A stretch of DNA of 64,000 nt from Clavelina lepadiformis (GCF_947623445.1 NC_135244.1:3596001-3660000), one strand, 5' to 3'; shown: positions 12,069-25,629, counted from the stretch's first letter. Notes: generated from the sequence alone by a model not told the origin. Numbers and translations are program-made.

Positions 12069-14056
12069 AACAAAGTCGATAACAACAACAACAACAAAAT
12101 CACATGCAGATTTTCATCCTGCATAACATACTTTTAAACTGCGACGTTTAGCCAATAATTTTACAAGTAGTTGTAAATTTTTTACAGAAGACTTAGATTC
12201 TCTGGGTTTAGTATATAAGTGTACAACTAGAATACGTCACAAATTAAGTAGCTGGGGTCAAGTATACAAAGGCATCCTGTGCTTGTGCACTTGTATGCTA
12301 GACCCAGCTCTACTGCCGTTTGGGCTTTGCCACTTATTCCGTTCATTATAATTGTCCGTGAGCATGTTCTATATTCTGCTACAACTATAACGATTAGCAT
12401 CCTAATTTTCGCCCTGCACAGTTTATTGCGAAAAATAAACGACACGATTATAACAGAAAATCGCCGTTCTTATTGCCATCGTGTTTGTCATCCACTATTA
12501 TTACAACGTGATTACGTCGTGGATTGCATTATTTAAGAGTCAGCTTTTGCCATATCTTTTTAATCCTTGTTTGAATGCTGAGTTAAAATGTTAGCGTTAT
12601 TTCGACAAAACAGACTTCAAAAATTTTAAAATAATATTAATTATTCTGTGGTAAAAAATGCAATAAATACTAAACACCTATAAATTTGATAAAAAACTGG
12701 AACTGCTTTTGAGAGCTGTGATAAACGAAAAATATATAAACTGTATCTTATTTAAAAGTGGGCAAATTATGATGCAATACTTGAAAGTCATAAACCTTTC
12801 ATACTAGAAAGTATTTTTAGAATTATGTCATTGCCCCAGACAATCAAATAATAAGATAAAGCTTAATCCAAAGCAAACAGCGTGTTTAAATTTATACCAA
12901 ATACAATCGTGTTGAGAACAGTGTTTAAAAGAGTATAGGTTTCGCGTTTTAAATGATTTGTATCGTATGTTTTATTTTTTATCCTTAACTGCGAAGAGCG
13001 AAATAAGTGTTGTTAAAACCGTTATAGCACATCAAAAAATATGCTCACAAGCAGTTAATGCACGGAAAAAGATAGCAAAAGCCCAATTGTTCAAAAATGC
13101 GAAATGGCAATAATGGAATTGTGATAACACTATAACATGCTATAGGCTAGTCTTACATTGTTGTAGGCTAATTAATAATTAGAAACCCATAATATTGTTG
13201 GGATTATAAATTCAAATGAAACGTCAAAAACAGAAATATACTCTACAGTCTACATTATAACAACAACCAAAAATCATAAAAAAATGTTAAAGAATACTTA
13301 GAAATCATGTTCTATGATTACATGCGTTCAAAACAATTTGTAGCTATAATTTAATCACAGCAGGGGAACATATCTCTAAGTGTATAACAAGTGGATGGTA
13401 AAAAACGCACAAAAAACTCTACCGAGGATATCGGCGTCTCTTTTTGTGGCCAAATGAAGTTATTAACTACGAAACTGAAGCCTTCCGGTTCAAGCTTGGT
13501 TTGAGTGCACTAAAGGATCTCAGTGAAAACATTATGATTGGTCGTAAGCAGGAATTCACTCCAATATTTTCTTGAAAGTGAAAAATTTATTAATTTGATC
13601 TAAATTTATGTATTTTTTTTTAAATAAGCAATGTTTTGTCTTATAATACTAATGCACTAATTTTATATTTGCTACTTCACCCGAACGTTGTTTATTTCAT
13701 ATGTTTTTACCCCACACGAAAATTTGAAAATGTTAGTTACCCACAGTTCCTCACCAGAAACAAACGTGATAATTTTGTTCAGATTTCATATAACTAGAAC
13801 TAACATTACATATCGTCCAAAAAATGTTTCTGGCATATTGCAGCAATTTTAACATATCATTTCAATACATGTTTGTGTTTTCAAAATTTTAATATACTTC
13901 CGTATTTTTATTTTCGTAAAAATGCTTATATATGTATATATAATGACATCTTTTTATACTCGTAGTGAACACGTCTTCTTCATATTTCATAGTAGGTGAA
14001 TTTTAGCAACGCACGACTGTCTACGGTCTTTTTAGGTTTGCTGCTGTACGGTTAAC
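12069..14056. other. AT-rich intergenic region upstream of RPL18A
   Basis: No gene is supported. It opens with a short (AAC)n run near 12075-12098 and is otherwise AT-rich. The last few hundred bases must contain the RPL18A promoter. A pyrimidine-rich tract ending TTTTTAG at about 14028-14034 sits some 20 bases before the ATG and could be a splice acceptor. Confidence 0.4.
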
Positions 14057-17000
14057 ATGAAGGCAAAGGGCGATGTAAGATTTTGTGAAATTCTTAGGTT
14101 ATAAGACTAAAATACCCGAAGGATTGTAATAGTTTTGCTCCACATGTTTCAATATTCGCTTATATTTCAAAATAAAATGATTTTATTCTTATACTTCGGT
14201 ACTTTGGAAGCTAAGAAATCGTTTTTGAAATATTTTACTGTTTTTTTGGTTGTTGTGGTCAGAAAAGTTTCGATTTGCTAATTGCATATTTTCTTACAGT
14301 TGAGGGAATACCGAGTTGTTGGAAGAAAACTTCCTTCAACGGCTGTACCCAATCCACCATTGTTTCGTATGCGACTCTTTGCGCCCAATCATATTGCAGC
14401 AAAGTCGCGTTTCTGGTAAGCTTAAAACCTTAAGTAATATTGTAGTATAACCATCGCCTGTAGGCTACTTACCGTGTTTTTTAGAAATATTTTTTATTAC
14501 CAAGTTTTTTATTTTTATTAAGCGATCCACAGCTCTAATTTTGTTCAGCATTTTAGGTTAAGGCAGGGCTTCTCAAAATTTTTGTTCTGTGTCCCCATTT
14601 CAGAAAGGAAATCTCTATGCGACTTCTTGATGGGTAGCCTACCCCTTAACGATATTAAAACAATAAACGTTCCTTCACAAATCTCAAGTGATAATTTTGT
14701 CTATGATGAAATGATACAAATTCACCCAACCCATGAAATTAACTGTACACCCACAGTAAAAAAAGCGTAATGGAAACAGAAATGTGAAAAAAAGTTGACA
14801 AAAAAAACAATTCAATTTATAATTTGTTGGTATAATTGTTAATATGGATTTGTTTCAAGATCCCAAAACTACATTTTGTGACTCGGAATGTTGTCATGAC
14901 CCATAGTTTGAGAAGCCCTGACCTGAAGTACCGTATCAAATTATTTAACTGATGATTTGAAAATGGGCTTAGCACCGTAGCCTAGTAAGAATCTTGTTTG
15001 CACTATTCTGTATGAGAAAGCATGGCAACTGCATCCTCAAGATTGTTAATGGCTGTGCTTGCTGCACCTGAATATTCCACATTTACCTTCGCAAATTGGA
15101 GCCACAGACTCTTAAGTTTTGTTTTCCAGCCTGCAAAATGCACCCAATACACCCCGATTTTGGCCGCAGAGTTACTAACCTATTTGATCATAACTAGGCC
15201 ACGCTCTCTGTTGTTAAAAATAGACAGTTAAATTAGAAGAAAAGTTATGTGAAAAGTCGATTTAAGCTATTTAGGGTTTAATTGAAGTTAGATTTAGATT
15301 AAAAGGAAGGTTTAAGACGTGTATAACATGTAAGTTAGGTTGTCAAGAAACCATGAAAAATAGCTTGGAAAGTACGGATTTTTCCTGTAAAATAATGAAA
15401 GCCTTTTGGCTGTCTCAACCCTTGATGTAAACTTCTAGCCACAAGACGGTTCCCCTGTCTAACTAATTTATATTTCTGGACAATCGCTTTTAAAGGAGCT
15501 GCATATGCGGCGCTGTAATTATATCGTGTTTTTCCGTCTCGTTACTGTGTTTTTGAGTTTAGCGGAATCACGGCTGGAAGTAGCCACGATTTGAGTCTCA
15601 AGGAACAATGCGTTCCTTTATTTTGGTGGTTTTTGGGTTTAGGCATTTGCAAAGTTGCTCTTATTCGGTCCTGGCGAATAGAACTCAGTTTTATAGAACT
15701 CGGCCGTTAGGTGACACGACAGGGTAATGCAGGAATGTGTAGGAAAATTGTGGTTTTTATCTGGATCCTGTAGGAAACCTTCGCTATTAACAGGAGAGTT
15801 TTACACCTGAAATCTCGTCGAAAAGTGCCTTGCTTTCTAGTCTGGTCTGAAACTTTGCTGTTTTTGCGCAAACACAAACATTTTTATGGAAACCTGACCA
15901 TGGAGACTATTTATAAATTGACGGCAACTCATGAGTTTAAAACCCTTGACTACAGTCAAGTCCGAAAAACAAAAATACAGGTTAAAAAAGTGATAGGCTT
16001 TGTGGTGTAAGACTAAGCCATGTGCTTGTTTTGCTATTTTTGTGCTCGTTTTGCATGCCATTTTCTTTCATGTTAATTAGCTGATATTTTGTTTCGAATT
16101 TATTAAACTTGTATGTATTTAAATTATTGTACTTTAAAATTACCAAACTCAGATATGTTGTTTAAAACACATTTCGAAATGGTAATTAAAATTGTATCCT
16201 TAGTTTTATATGGATGCACAATTGCACAGAGCATTGCATAAAAGAAAACAAGGTCTGCATGACCTGAAATTACATGTGTTGTTTATTATCGAGGGTATCT
16301 GTAGGTTTTTCAATATTTGCTGCCATGTTGAACTGCCATGTGTCATTAGGGATGTGCCAAATTGAAAAGGATTTGTATTTATGAGAATATAAATTATAAC
16401 TTTGATATTCATGTGAATCCTAATCTGCCAAACTTTCTCATTTTATTTAACCAAAATACTTGACAAGCATTAAAGTCATGCTTAAGCTTGTTGGCAAATG
16501 AAATAAATTAACCCGCTTTTCGCTTATACAACTCTATTCAAAATACAACCACTCCACTGCCCTTAAGGTCAATCATACAATCAAAAAATCTTATGCTGCT
16601 CATTTCTGATTTCTTGCAAAAGATTGGTTGAATCTTTTTGCAGGATTCGAATTCATGAGAATGAAAAAAAAGGTCCATATTCGTGCGTACTGTTCAGCTT
16701 TGGCAGTTGGCACATCAGTATTTATTACAGACTTGTACTTCTGCTTCGTTGGTGGACTCGTTGTAAGATTTTAACATTATGTTTATGTATTCACCTTTGA
16801 AAGGTATTACCTGTCCTATTATAAGAAGATTAAGAAAAATGCTGGTGAAGTTTTGTTGTGCCGTAAGATGGCAGAGAAGACTCCCGGTGTTGTAAAGAAT
16901 TTTGGTATATGGTTAAGATATGATTCAAGAAGTGGAACCCACAACATGTACAGGTACATTGGTTGGCCATTTTATATCAAACTGTCGAAATGAAATACCT

Positions 17001-17620
17001 TTTCGCTGTATCTTTTCATGTGTTGGTTCATAATTCTCTCGGACTAACTACTTTAAACATTTTACGAAATCTTAATCAAATTTACATTTAAAACAATCTA
17101 AATATGTTATTTTTTTAAAGTAATATGCTGTGGTAGATATGAAAGCATATTTTGTCTTATACTCAATTTTTTCAATAACAGAGAATACAGGGATGTTAAA
17201 GTGGCCAGTGCGGTCACGTCATGTTACAGAGACATGGGCGCACGGCATAGAGCTCGACCAGGATCAATTCAGATTATGAGGGTCAAGGAGGTGCCATCAA
17301 ACAAATGCAAGAGGAAGCATGTCCAGCAGTTCCACGTACGTAATACGATACTTGTAATTGATAACTCTATGATCTCGTTTCAGAAATAACTCCATTAGCG
17401 TCATTACAAGTCAAATTGTCTATTGAATAAGGTTGACAGTGATATGGTGATATCAATTCACAACATGAGATGTGCTCAGTATTATGTTTGAACTGGTTTA
17501 ACTATGACTATTTTCTTTTAGGACTCCAAGATTCGCTTCCCGATGCCAAGAATGGTTTTGAGCAAATCGAGACAGAACGCGCCTCGCTTCACTACCAAGA
17601 AGCCCAACCTATTCTTTTAA
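14057..17620 (+). CDS. RPL18A: 60S ribosomal protein L18a (eL20), complete, 5 exons
   Basis: Structural protein of the large cytosolic ribosomal subunit. Exons 14057-14074, 14300-14415, 16804-16953, 17182-17335 and 17522-17620 total 537 bases, 178 residues (human 176). The tiny first exon encodes MKAKGD, equivalent to human MKASGT. Landmarks nearly identical to vertebrates follow: [62 protein letters not shown] and the end [13 protein letters not shown]. Splice sites are all GT-AG with matching phases. Intron 2 (14416-16803) is large and holds a hAT-like element and a dispersed repeat. Confidence 0.96.
14564..14920. mobile_element. hAT-like non-autonomous element in RPL18A intron 2
   Basis: 357-base insert bounded by inverted repeats CAGGGCTTCTCAAA (left) and TTTGAGAAGCCCTG (right), a 14-base perfect TIR typical of hAT elements. 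The flanking 8-mers no longer match well, so the target duplication is not clear. There is no transposase. Confidence 0.65.
15255..15375 (+). repeat. Dispersed AT-rich repeat, copy 1
   Basis: Shares a block (…TAAGCTATTTAGGGTTTAAT… through …AAGTTAGGTTGTCAAGAAAC…) with 21690-21800 on this strand and 28265-28400 on the other. No ends or coding capacity were recognised. Confidence 0.5.
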
Positions 17621-17636
17621 GCTTTATGGGGCTGAG

Positions 17637-17642
17637 AATAAA
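17637..17642 (+). promoter_or_regulatory. Candidate polyadenylation signal of RPL18A
   Basis: AATAAA 17 bases after the RPL18A stop codon, consistent with the very short 3' UTRs of ribosomal protein genes. Confidence 0.6.
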
Positions 17643-20600
17643 AAATCTTGTGTCTAATTTTGTGATTTTAGACTGGTATTGAGAGGCAAAGCGCAGCTTC
17701 AAGGTGCTGAAAGCCCTGAGTAGAGGTGAAAGAGCTGAATCAACTCAATAATTAAATTAACAAGCCCCCAGGGTAACCCATGTAATCTTCAAGAACTAAG
17801 ATCACCACTGGAAGAAAAGGGAATGCTAGAAAAAGAGCTTTTAACTAAAGAAATAAAAACGATTATCACTTCATTTTCGCTTGCCACCGTCTATGGGGAA
17901 AATAAGCCATGCCTCGGCGCAATAGAACTGTATGGCCAAAGGAAGAACAACTAAACAGCAACGTGCTCAAGCAGGAAAAAATATGTTGAAGATTTTAATC
18001 AATACGCCGAAAGGGGAATTTGTGCGATAACAACTCTTAACGCATTTAGTCTTTCATCATTCCAACGAAAATTTTTACGCAATGTTGTCTCACATTAATA
18101 TGTTCATTATAAGCTGCCGTGTGTCAGTAAAAGAAGTTCCCCATCTGTTGTATGCAAATGCATTGCAACAAAACTTTTTTAGCAATTTTATGAGATTAAC
18201 AATTTGTTGCGTGTTTCAGCGTCTTACTTCGTCATCTCCCGGAGAAGTTGAACCCAATGGCAATGCCGTTGCGACTTCGAGGAACTGAAGACGTGGAATT
18301 TTTGCATAATTATCTGGAACAAGAATTTTGTGTTCATGTATGCGGTCAACCGACACACCCAAAACAAAAGCTCATGAAATTCCCTTTTTGAGCGCAGCTT
18401 GAAAAGCCCAGTATTTTACGCTAAAATGCAAGCAATGGATGCAGCGGAATCACATTTTACGTGTAGCCTACGAGACCATTACTAAGCCTACAGTAATCGT
18501 CACACCACTCACTAATGCTTTAAATTCTAAGTACTTGTTAGTTAAATAAAGCTTACAAAAACACTTAACCACCTAGCACAAATCGGGTGATCTGGCATTC
18601 TGACTGCTAGCGGGTCAACTGTCTTTTAAAAATATAACATAGATTTCAGGTGATAAAGATTAAACCGGAAAGTAAACGTGTATTTGAAGAAATTAAAAAG
18701 ATGAAAAAATAAGCACAACATTAGCAAAATTATTATCGTGTCCAGTAGCAGTCAAAATCAACTTTGCAGGCTCAAATGCAACTGTTTCCTGCCGTAGGGT
18801 TTCAAGTTACATCTTCATAAATAAGTTGCAATTTAACTGCTTCCTTAAACACGATGGCGGGCTGAAATGTGCCGAAAAAATTATTATCGAATTAAGTTAA
18901 AAGACTGAAAGTTTTTTCAGCAAATTTCTGCTCAACCGTAAGTACAAAAATAGAACTATATCAAATTGGAAGTAAGAAAAGATCGGCCGTTTCCTTTGCC
19001 ATTTCGCCGAGAAATGATGCTCGGAGTACGGCCGTCTTAACCTCATCCACCCCGATAAGCTTTTGGGTTGGAATATGAAGGTGCGGAAACCACGACTACA
19101 GCCTCCTTGCTTTGTTGGTGAGGGTACGGCGGAGGAGCTTGCTTAGGTCCTGCAAAATATCACAAAAATATTTCTGAACACGAGCCGAAGCCAAAAGACG
19201 AGTTAAAGACCTTCAAAGACCAGCGGCGTAGACAAAATGTATTGCTAAAATCATACAGCAGAAGTTCTCAAAATGATAAATTTGTTACTTCCCATGGAAA
19301 TCTAAAGGAGTGATACAAAGTTATTATTACTTAACTCATGGTATTGTCGCGCATATAGAGGTGTGTTGGACTCTTATTGGCTAGGACAAAGAACAGCCAA
19401 TACGGGGTTTTACCGGGGCAGAGCTCGAAATCAACAAACGTTCTGCCTAAGCTATGAAGAATGCTCAGTAGTGTTGGACAGTGCACTTACCTCGACGCTC
19501 CCCATTGCTTTTATCTTTTTTTTCACGACCGCACAGACATTTCCAAAACCCTTCGCAGGCTAAAAAAGTATAACGCAAAACTTTTAAACCAGCATTGCGG
19601 CAATTCGTACATGCACTAAGTGAAATATAAAATTACAGGTAACGGCAAAATTACGGCAGAAATAACCACGCAATAAAAGCAGCTATACCAGTGAAGCCTA
19701 AAACCTGATAAATCGTGCATTAAGTCGAAAGCGTTGATACAGTATTACAGTATGGGAAGTGAGCATAAAAAATGAAATATGATGCGGATAATTATGACCA
19801 ATAATTGCTGCCTTACCCTGAACAAGTTTAATACCATACCTGAAATTATTACTCAGCACATTTCGAAACACCAGTCTTTCGCTGAAGGCCCGAATCTAAC
19901 AACTGGTAGCAAAAACAAATTCAGATCACAAGACGAGTTTATAATAAATTCCTGGAAAGAAAATGTGTAAGGACATTCAATGCAAGAAATGTAGGCCTAC
20001 GCTTTTCCCTATTCCCTGGTGCACAGTGATGAGAGCCTTTAAGCATTACGGACCATTTTCTGAAACCTAACCTCAATGCGATAGGCAACTTATATGTTAT
20101 AATGACTTGTACGAGCATTGCAACCGAATCACCCTTCATTAAATCACTTACCACCAAAGCACCAAGCAACCGAGATTATGGTTTTCACAACCCTCCTAAG
20201 TATAAAACGTAATAGAAAGCAACCGCCTACCTTTTTCTTCTCCAAAACGTTATCTCGAAGTGTTATGAAACCGCTAACATTGAACCCAAAGTGGTCAACC
20301 TACCGCCAACATCTAGAACGTAACGGATTGTTCAGACGCTATGCGGTTGCAATGACTCAACCCTGTTCTTGCAATTTTACTAATCCGATTGGTCTGAGTA
20401 TTTCAAGCGATTGGTTCACTTAATATCGGCGAAGGTCCAAGAAAACCTGTTTATTTAAGAAGCATCCCAAATTTAAGGCGTTTGTGGATTGACTAAAAAA
20501 ACAACCGTCCGCACTTGAATGACTATGACAAAACAAAGCCATCTGTTTAGTTGCCACGTCGCTAATGTTTGAAATAAATCTATTTAGAAGGTTACCTCAG

Positions 20601-23600
20601 TTTATTTTGGGAATTTAATATTTTTGCCACAACCTCCATTAGTATTGCTTGGGCCAAGGTATATTGTTATTTCAGGAGAGGGTTAGGATGCGCAGGCGGT
20701 GTGTTACGCCATTAGATTTTATCTAAAAACCCTTTATCTGTGCACGCTGCTGCAGGGTTATCCCTTCTACGCATGGCCTAAACCTGAAGAAAATTGTCGG
20801 AATACCGACTACAGTTCTTAGAACCAAGGTTACAACCTTTGAAGAACATTCCGCGTTGGTTTGCAACTTCGAAAAAATGCCATTTAAAGATATAGGTGGT
20901 TTTTATCCGCCTTTAAAAAGAAGTTGGCTATAACTTGACAAACTGCCTCATAGTTGACCAACGGTGTAAACTAAACCGCATAACTCAAATAAGCTTCGTT
21001 TTGTGGCTAGTTTATTAAATATAGGTATGACTCGTATGAAGAAAACAGAAAACCTATCACTTGGGTTATTATTGGAAATGCAATGCTGGCGGATAAGTTT
21101 CGCACTATTTTTGCACCGTCAAAAATGTGAAATAACACCATGTTATTTTCTTTCATTGCGTTGTTGACATGACGCATTGTTCTTGTCATCTGCGGCAATT
21201 TCCTCCAGTTTTATTTTGATTATTGTGACGTCACAATTATTTGTATTGTCCTTATTGCGTAGCTCATCTAAATTTTTTATAAAAAATCTCGGGTTAGAGG
21301 TTCTTTTACCTGGCCTTTAGTTTGGGTTGGGCACAGATTTTATACTACTGTATAGATCTTACGTGTTTTAACTTATGAAGACCTGAACTTAATTTACAAC
21401 AAGTTTCACCATGCTAAAGACAAACTAACCATGTTGCTAGTTTCGCAGATAACGAAATTGGAGTTTATTCAACTTTAAATGTAGTCAAATACAATTAAAA
21501 TAACCGTGAAAAACAACCGAGTGTGCTCCTAACAAACAAAAAAGTTTCTAAAATTTGGTTTAGCAACCCGCAAAAGAGTTGCTTATCTTTCCAAAGAAGC
21601 CGCTATATACAATACATAATATTTTATGAAAAATCAATGCATTTCACCATAACTCCGTTAGAAGGTTTAGGTCACGCAAACTTTTGTTAAATTGGTTGAT
21701 CTTAACTATATAGGGTTCGATTAAAGTTAGATATAGATCAGATATTAGGGGACTATGCTTTAAAAATTTAAGTTAGGTTAACGAGAAACCGTGAAAATAG
21801 TTTTCAACATACGACTTTTTCTCGTGAAAAAACGACAGCCCATAATATTTGATAGTGAAAGTTCTGGACGTCTATTTTTTGAATTTATTAGCCTTGAGGT
21901 ACTAATTCTATTTTTGTCAGTAACTTTACCAGGCGATATTTTGGTCTTGCAAGGTGAAGTACTTGCAAGCAAGAGTTGTAGGAATATTTGAAGTTTTAAC
22001 GACACCGCACTTAAAACAATTCGTGTTTTGTTAGCACCATGACAATTTTAAGTAGCAATTGTCGTTTGTTATACGTAATAATATGCTCAATGACCGACTT
22101 GCAGCACTGGAGTATTCCCAGATACATAGGCTAAATTCAGCGGCACCAAAAAAACGCCTGACACTGAGTCGCAGGCAATTAGATTGGAAGACATCGAATC
22201 TATCAGTCTCAATAAAGTAGATACAACTTAATACAACAAGACAACTGCTTAACACTGTATATATCGTAGCTCATCAGAAGAGACTACCCCAAGTCGTCCC
22301 TCGGTTATATCTACGATATAAGTATATGATATGTGTGCGTTCCCTTTTACGCCTTAACTAAAACTGCATACAATGTAGGTTATTTTAATTTAAAAATAAG
22401 TCGCAATAATGAGCTGATATACTTTGTATGGCCATCGCTGACGTTAGGTTTGGTCGTTGCTATTAATAATTTAATTCAAAGCTTATAATAGCCGTATGTG
22501 AGCCAGAATGTTACTCATTAACTTGACCTTTTCATTTCAGGTGATTGAGATTACATCAAACAGATAGCTTGTTGCTATTTACTTGTGCATAAACAACACT
22601 TTTTTCGCTCTTCAACTCTTATAACAAGCCATTCTCTGCTGTCTATGCTTACATCTGTCCACCCTAAGCATGGCGGTACGAGTGGTAATATTGCCTGCTG
22701 GCATACGAACTTCCGTAGCCTCGCAATGAGTTGGCAAATTTGTTACGACCGCAGACAACTATCAATATCAGCATGTTGTACAACACAAACTACACTTAGC
22801 CCAACGTTAGGACACAAAAGCTTTTATGAGACTCCGTAAGCAACTGAACTAACGAGAAGCGATTGTGCATCGTCATTCCTTTATTTTTTATAAAAGAGCG
22901 CAGGGCTCGAAACTTGTGGCAACCACTTCCTTCAGCATGCGTAACCACGAGCCAGATACGTGAGCTATGCGTTGACTCAACGATGGCAGAATTAGTGACA
23001 ACTATAATACCGCAAACTAATTACTACTATATACGATTAGTCATTGTTTTCTTTGTCTGATTGTGAATGTGGTTTATAAATTTTAGTATAGCGAATTAAA
23101 TATAACTTTAGTTGTGTAGTATGCGAATGTCGATTATAGCTAATTCAGAACATGACATACTGCAAAATATTCAAAAATTAGCTGACGAAGCAAGCGTCTT
23201 TACCCTTTCATGTTGTACTTTCTGGTAAACCTTCTGGTATTTCCGGGAATAGCATCCTGTTGTGCATGAATAGCATCTGCCATGACGATGCAAAAATTTA
23301 TTTGCCCGCAGCCATTCATTATTTGCGCATCGATTTCGCTTTAGCTAATATCGAAGCCAAAATGATTAGCACTTTTGCGGCATCGAATCGTCAGCTGAAA
23401 GATGCCTTGTAAGCTGACCACATTATTATCTGATTATTATCACTTTCAACTTCAAACTGTAAGTATAGGTTTCTATTAAAACACTCCTAAAAATGAGCAA
23501 CATTTTGAAAGAGATAATACTGAGGGGAGAAATTTTAGTTTCTTTCTTTTAATTCCGGAGACTGTCATATAATTATCTAAAATGAATGCACGTGATTTTC

Positions 23601-24021
23601 AACGATTTTATGATGGTCTTTTTAAGGTTTCACTGAATACAAAGGAAAAAAACGGAAAATCAAGGTTGTAATGAGTCTGAAATTACGTCAAATGCTGTAG
23701 CAATAACACCAGCAGATCTGTTATAAGTTGGTAGGACTTGCCTCGGTCGCCACCTCAAAGAGAACAGAAAAATCGGCTACGAGACCTAACTTGCAAACAA
23801 CGCATTATTATGCACAGGCAAAAGAACTTAAAAATTCTCTATTTCTGTGAAAGCTGCGCATTTGAGGAATAAAGAACGCAAGCCGAAAGGACTTTTTGGA
23901 TTGCTGTACGATAGTGTGGTGTTCATTATTTTAACTTATCAAGGTGCATCATTAAAGAAATACGAGATCTTCGATTGTCTTGCTTTTGCTAAAGACTTGT
24001 CCATTTTGTAGGATCGGTATA
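17643..24021. other. Gene-poor region
   Basis: About 6.4 kb with only short frames, none showing homology or splice-consistent exons. It holds one copy of a dispersed repeat (21690-21800). I cannot exclude unrecognised non-coding RNA or small exons. Confidence 0.45.
21690..21800 (+). repeat. Dispersed AT-rich repeat, copy 2
   Basis: Matches the repeat in RPL18A intron 2: …ACTATATAGGGTTCGATTAA… and …AAGTTAGGTTAACGAGAAAC…. Confidence 0.5.
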
Positions 24022-24029
24022 GGCTAAGT

Positions 24030-24231
24030 CAGGGGCGGGCAACTTCTTCGGTCGGCGGGCCTGATATGAGAAAATGAAGTACTTGGCGGGCCGGATTCCT
24101 GAATCGATACATTAATTGTGTATCGTGGCCGCAGGCCACGTTATCATGTAAGACCGGAAACTGTCTGCGGGCCGCTCAAAATCCCGTCGCGGGCCGGACC
24201 CGGCCCGCGGGCCGTATGTTGCCCACCCCTG
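24030..24231. mobile_element. Short hAT-type MITE with 8-base TSD
   Basis: 202-base element between perfect 8-base direct repeats GGCTAAGT at 24022-24029 and 24232-24239. Terminal inverted repeats are CAGGGGCGGGCAAC and GTTGCCCACCCCTG. GC-rich GGCGGGCC/CCGGCCCGCGGGCC subterminal motifs resemble the element at 11561. Both ends look intact. Confidence 0.88.
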
Positions 24232-24239
24232 GGCTAAGT

Positions 24240-25311
24240 GAAAAAACTTATCGATTCGATAATGTTGTAAATTGTAACGCACAATAGGGGTATGTTACGT
24301 CAGCAAAGGTGGTAGGCGGCCGGGCAAAACAACTGTAGTGTTGTCATAGCAGATTAAAAGTCAGCAATAAACATTAATCACGCTGTCAAAGTTTTTTGAA
24401 GCTCACCACTTACGCGAAATATTCCGCTCAGCATTAACAAAACTGTTGGCCACTTAGACGAATAGACGACTTACGCGAAAACGAATGATCCAACTTGATA
24501 ATACAGAAAACGATTAGGGTCTCAGCCGGGAACAAGCGATTTGCGGCGAAATATGTTAAACGTTTACATATGATGTAAGAAAGTTTGTTAACTTCCCAAA
24601 AACTACGTCACCAATGTCGGTTTGGAGTCCTTATTGTTTTCTTGCATGCTTTAATCTTTATTCCTACATTGCATCCTTGATCCTTATTCTTTAGCAATGG
24701 CGTATATATGAAAAAGGCTTAGGCTTACTACCCACAATATAACAAGAATTTTGTCGGCAAAAGGCCTATCTATAAAGAAGGGCAGTTCCGCAGCACAATA
24801 GTATTGAATTACTCATTACTGTGGCCCGACGCTTTTATTTAAAAGTACCGAATTACCTTGTTGAAGCAATTTTAGTCGAAACTGTACTGGAGTTATAGGT
24901 ACTTTTAATGTGACTATTTTATGGCTTCGAGAACTGTGGTTTTAAAAGTTTATATTTGATTAAACTTCAATGCCAACTTTCAACGCTCGCTTTCTTAATC
25001 AATGGTTAATAACGTACAGTAGTAAGGAATGACGTCATGTTTGTCTTGACCTGTAAAAACTCGTATATAGACGTTTAATTAACCAGATTCAATTAATATA
25101 TGTTCCAAATGTTTAAGATGAACGCCGGGAATTTACAGTAAAAATTCAAAATGCCGTTTCCATCCTTTTGGCTATTAATGTCAGCATTAATCATGTGAAA
25201 AATTTAGCTGTGCTCGTGTGAAGCTGAACATTTGAGACTTCACGGTTTTTCGCTGTGCGTCGATTTTTTGGGGGCATCTTTTCACGGTGTTGTAATCATA
25301 GCGTTTTCCTT
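24240..25311. other. Intergenic sequence
   Basis: No gene, RNA or repeat boundary is supported in this stretch. Confidence 0.35.
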
Positions 25312-25499
25312 GTCGACTCTGTAGCCGAGTGGTTCGAGCGCTGGCCTCGCAACAATTGCGGCTTGCTTTCCGCCGGCGCCACACCGTCGTACACCTTGGG
25401 CAAGGCTTTAACGACACTTACTCCTGTTTAGTGGACCTGGTGGACAATTTCAAATTCGTGCAATACGATATAAAAAATCTAAAAGCCAAAATAAAAAAT
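25312..25499 (+). repeat. tRNA-derived SINE, 5' part
   Basis: Begins with a tRNA-like head, TGTAGCCGAGTGGTTCGAGC, whose A-box region resembles tRNA-Leu/Ser, but the anticodon arm and B box do not form a usable tRNA. The body (GTGGACCTGGTGGACAATTT) recurs at 34724-34745. The remainder of this copy appears at 27047-27185, so the SINE is split by the inserted element 25500-27046. Confidence 0.65.
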
Positions 25500-25546
25500 A
25501 CGAACATTTCGTATATTTAAAAAAACAAACTCAGCATCGATCGATC

Positions 25547-25588
25547 ATGTCCGGACGTGGTAAAGGAGGAAAAGGTCTTGGAAAATGA
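25547..25588 (+). pseudogene. Histone H4 N-terminal fragment at the 5' end of the retroelement
   Basis: ATG followed by codons for SGRGKGGKGLGK, exactly the first 13 residues of histone H4 including the initiator, then TGA where H4 would continue GGAKRHRK. No later H4 sequence follows anywhere in the window. It lies 41 bases upstream of the retroelement's main ATG. A match of this length to one of the most conserved eukaryotic proteins is unlikely to be chance. Confidence 0.8.
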
Positions 25589-25629
25589 AGGAATGAAGAA
25601 GTAAAGAACCTCGACAGAAAAGGTGAAGA

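Noticed and set aside
20118-20423. 101-codon frame in the gene-poor region
   Set aside because: No start context, homology or splice-linked neighbours; length is within chance for this region.
25318-25390. Functional tRNA gene suggested by TGTAGCCGAGTGGTTCGAGC
   Set aside because: Only the A-box half looks tRNA-like; no B box, anticodon stem or acceptor pairing follows, and the downstream body recurs elsewhere as a SINE.
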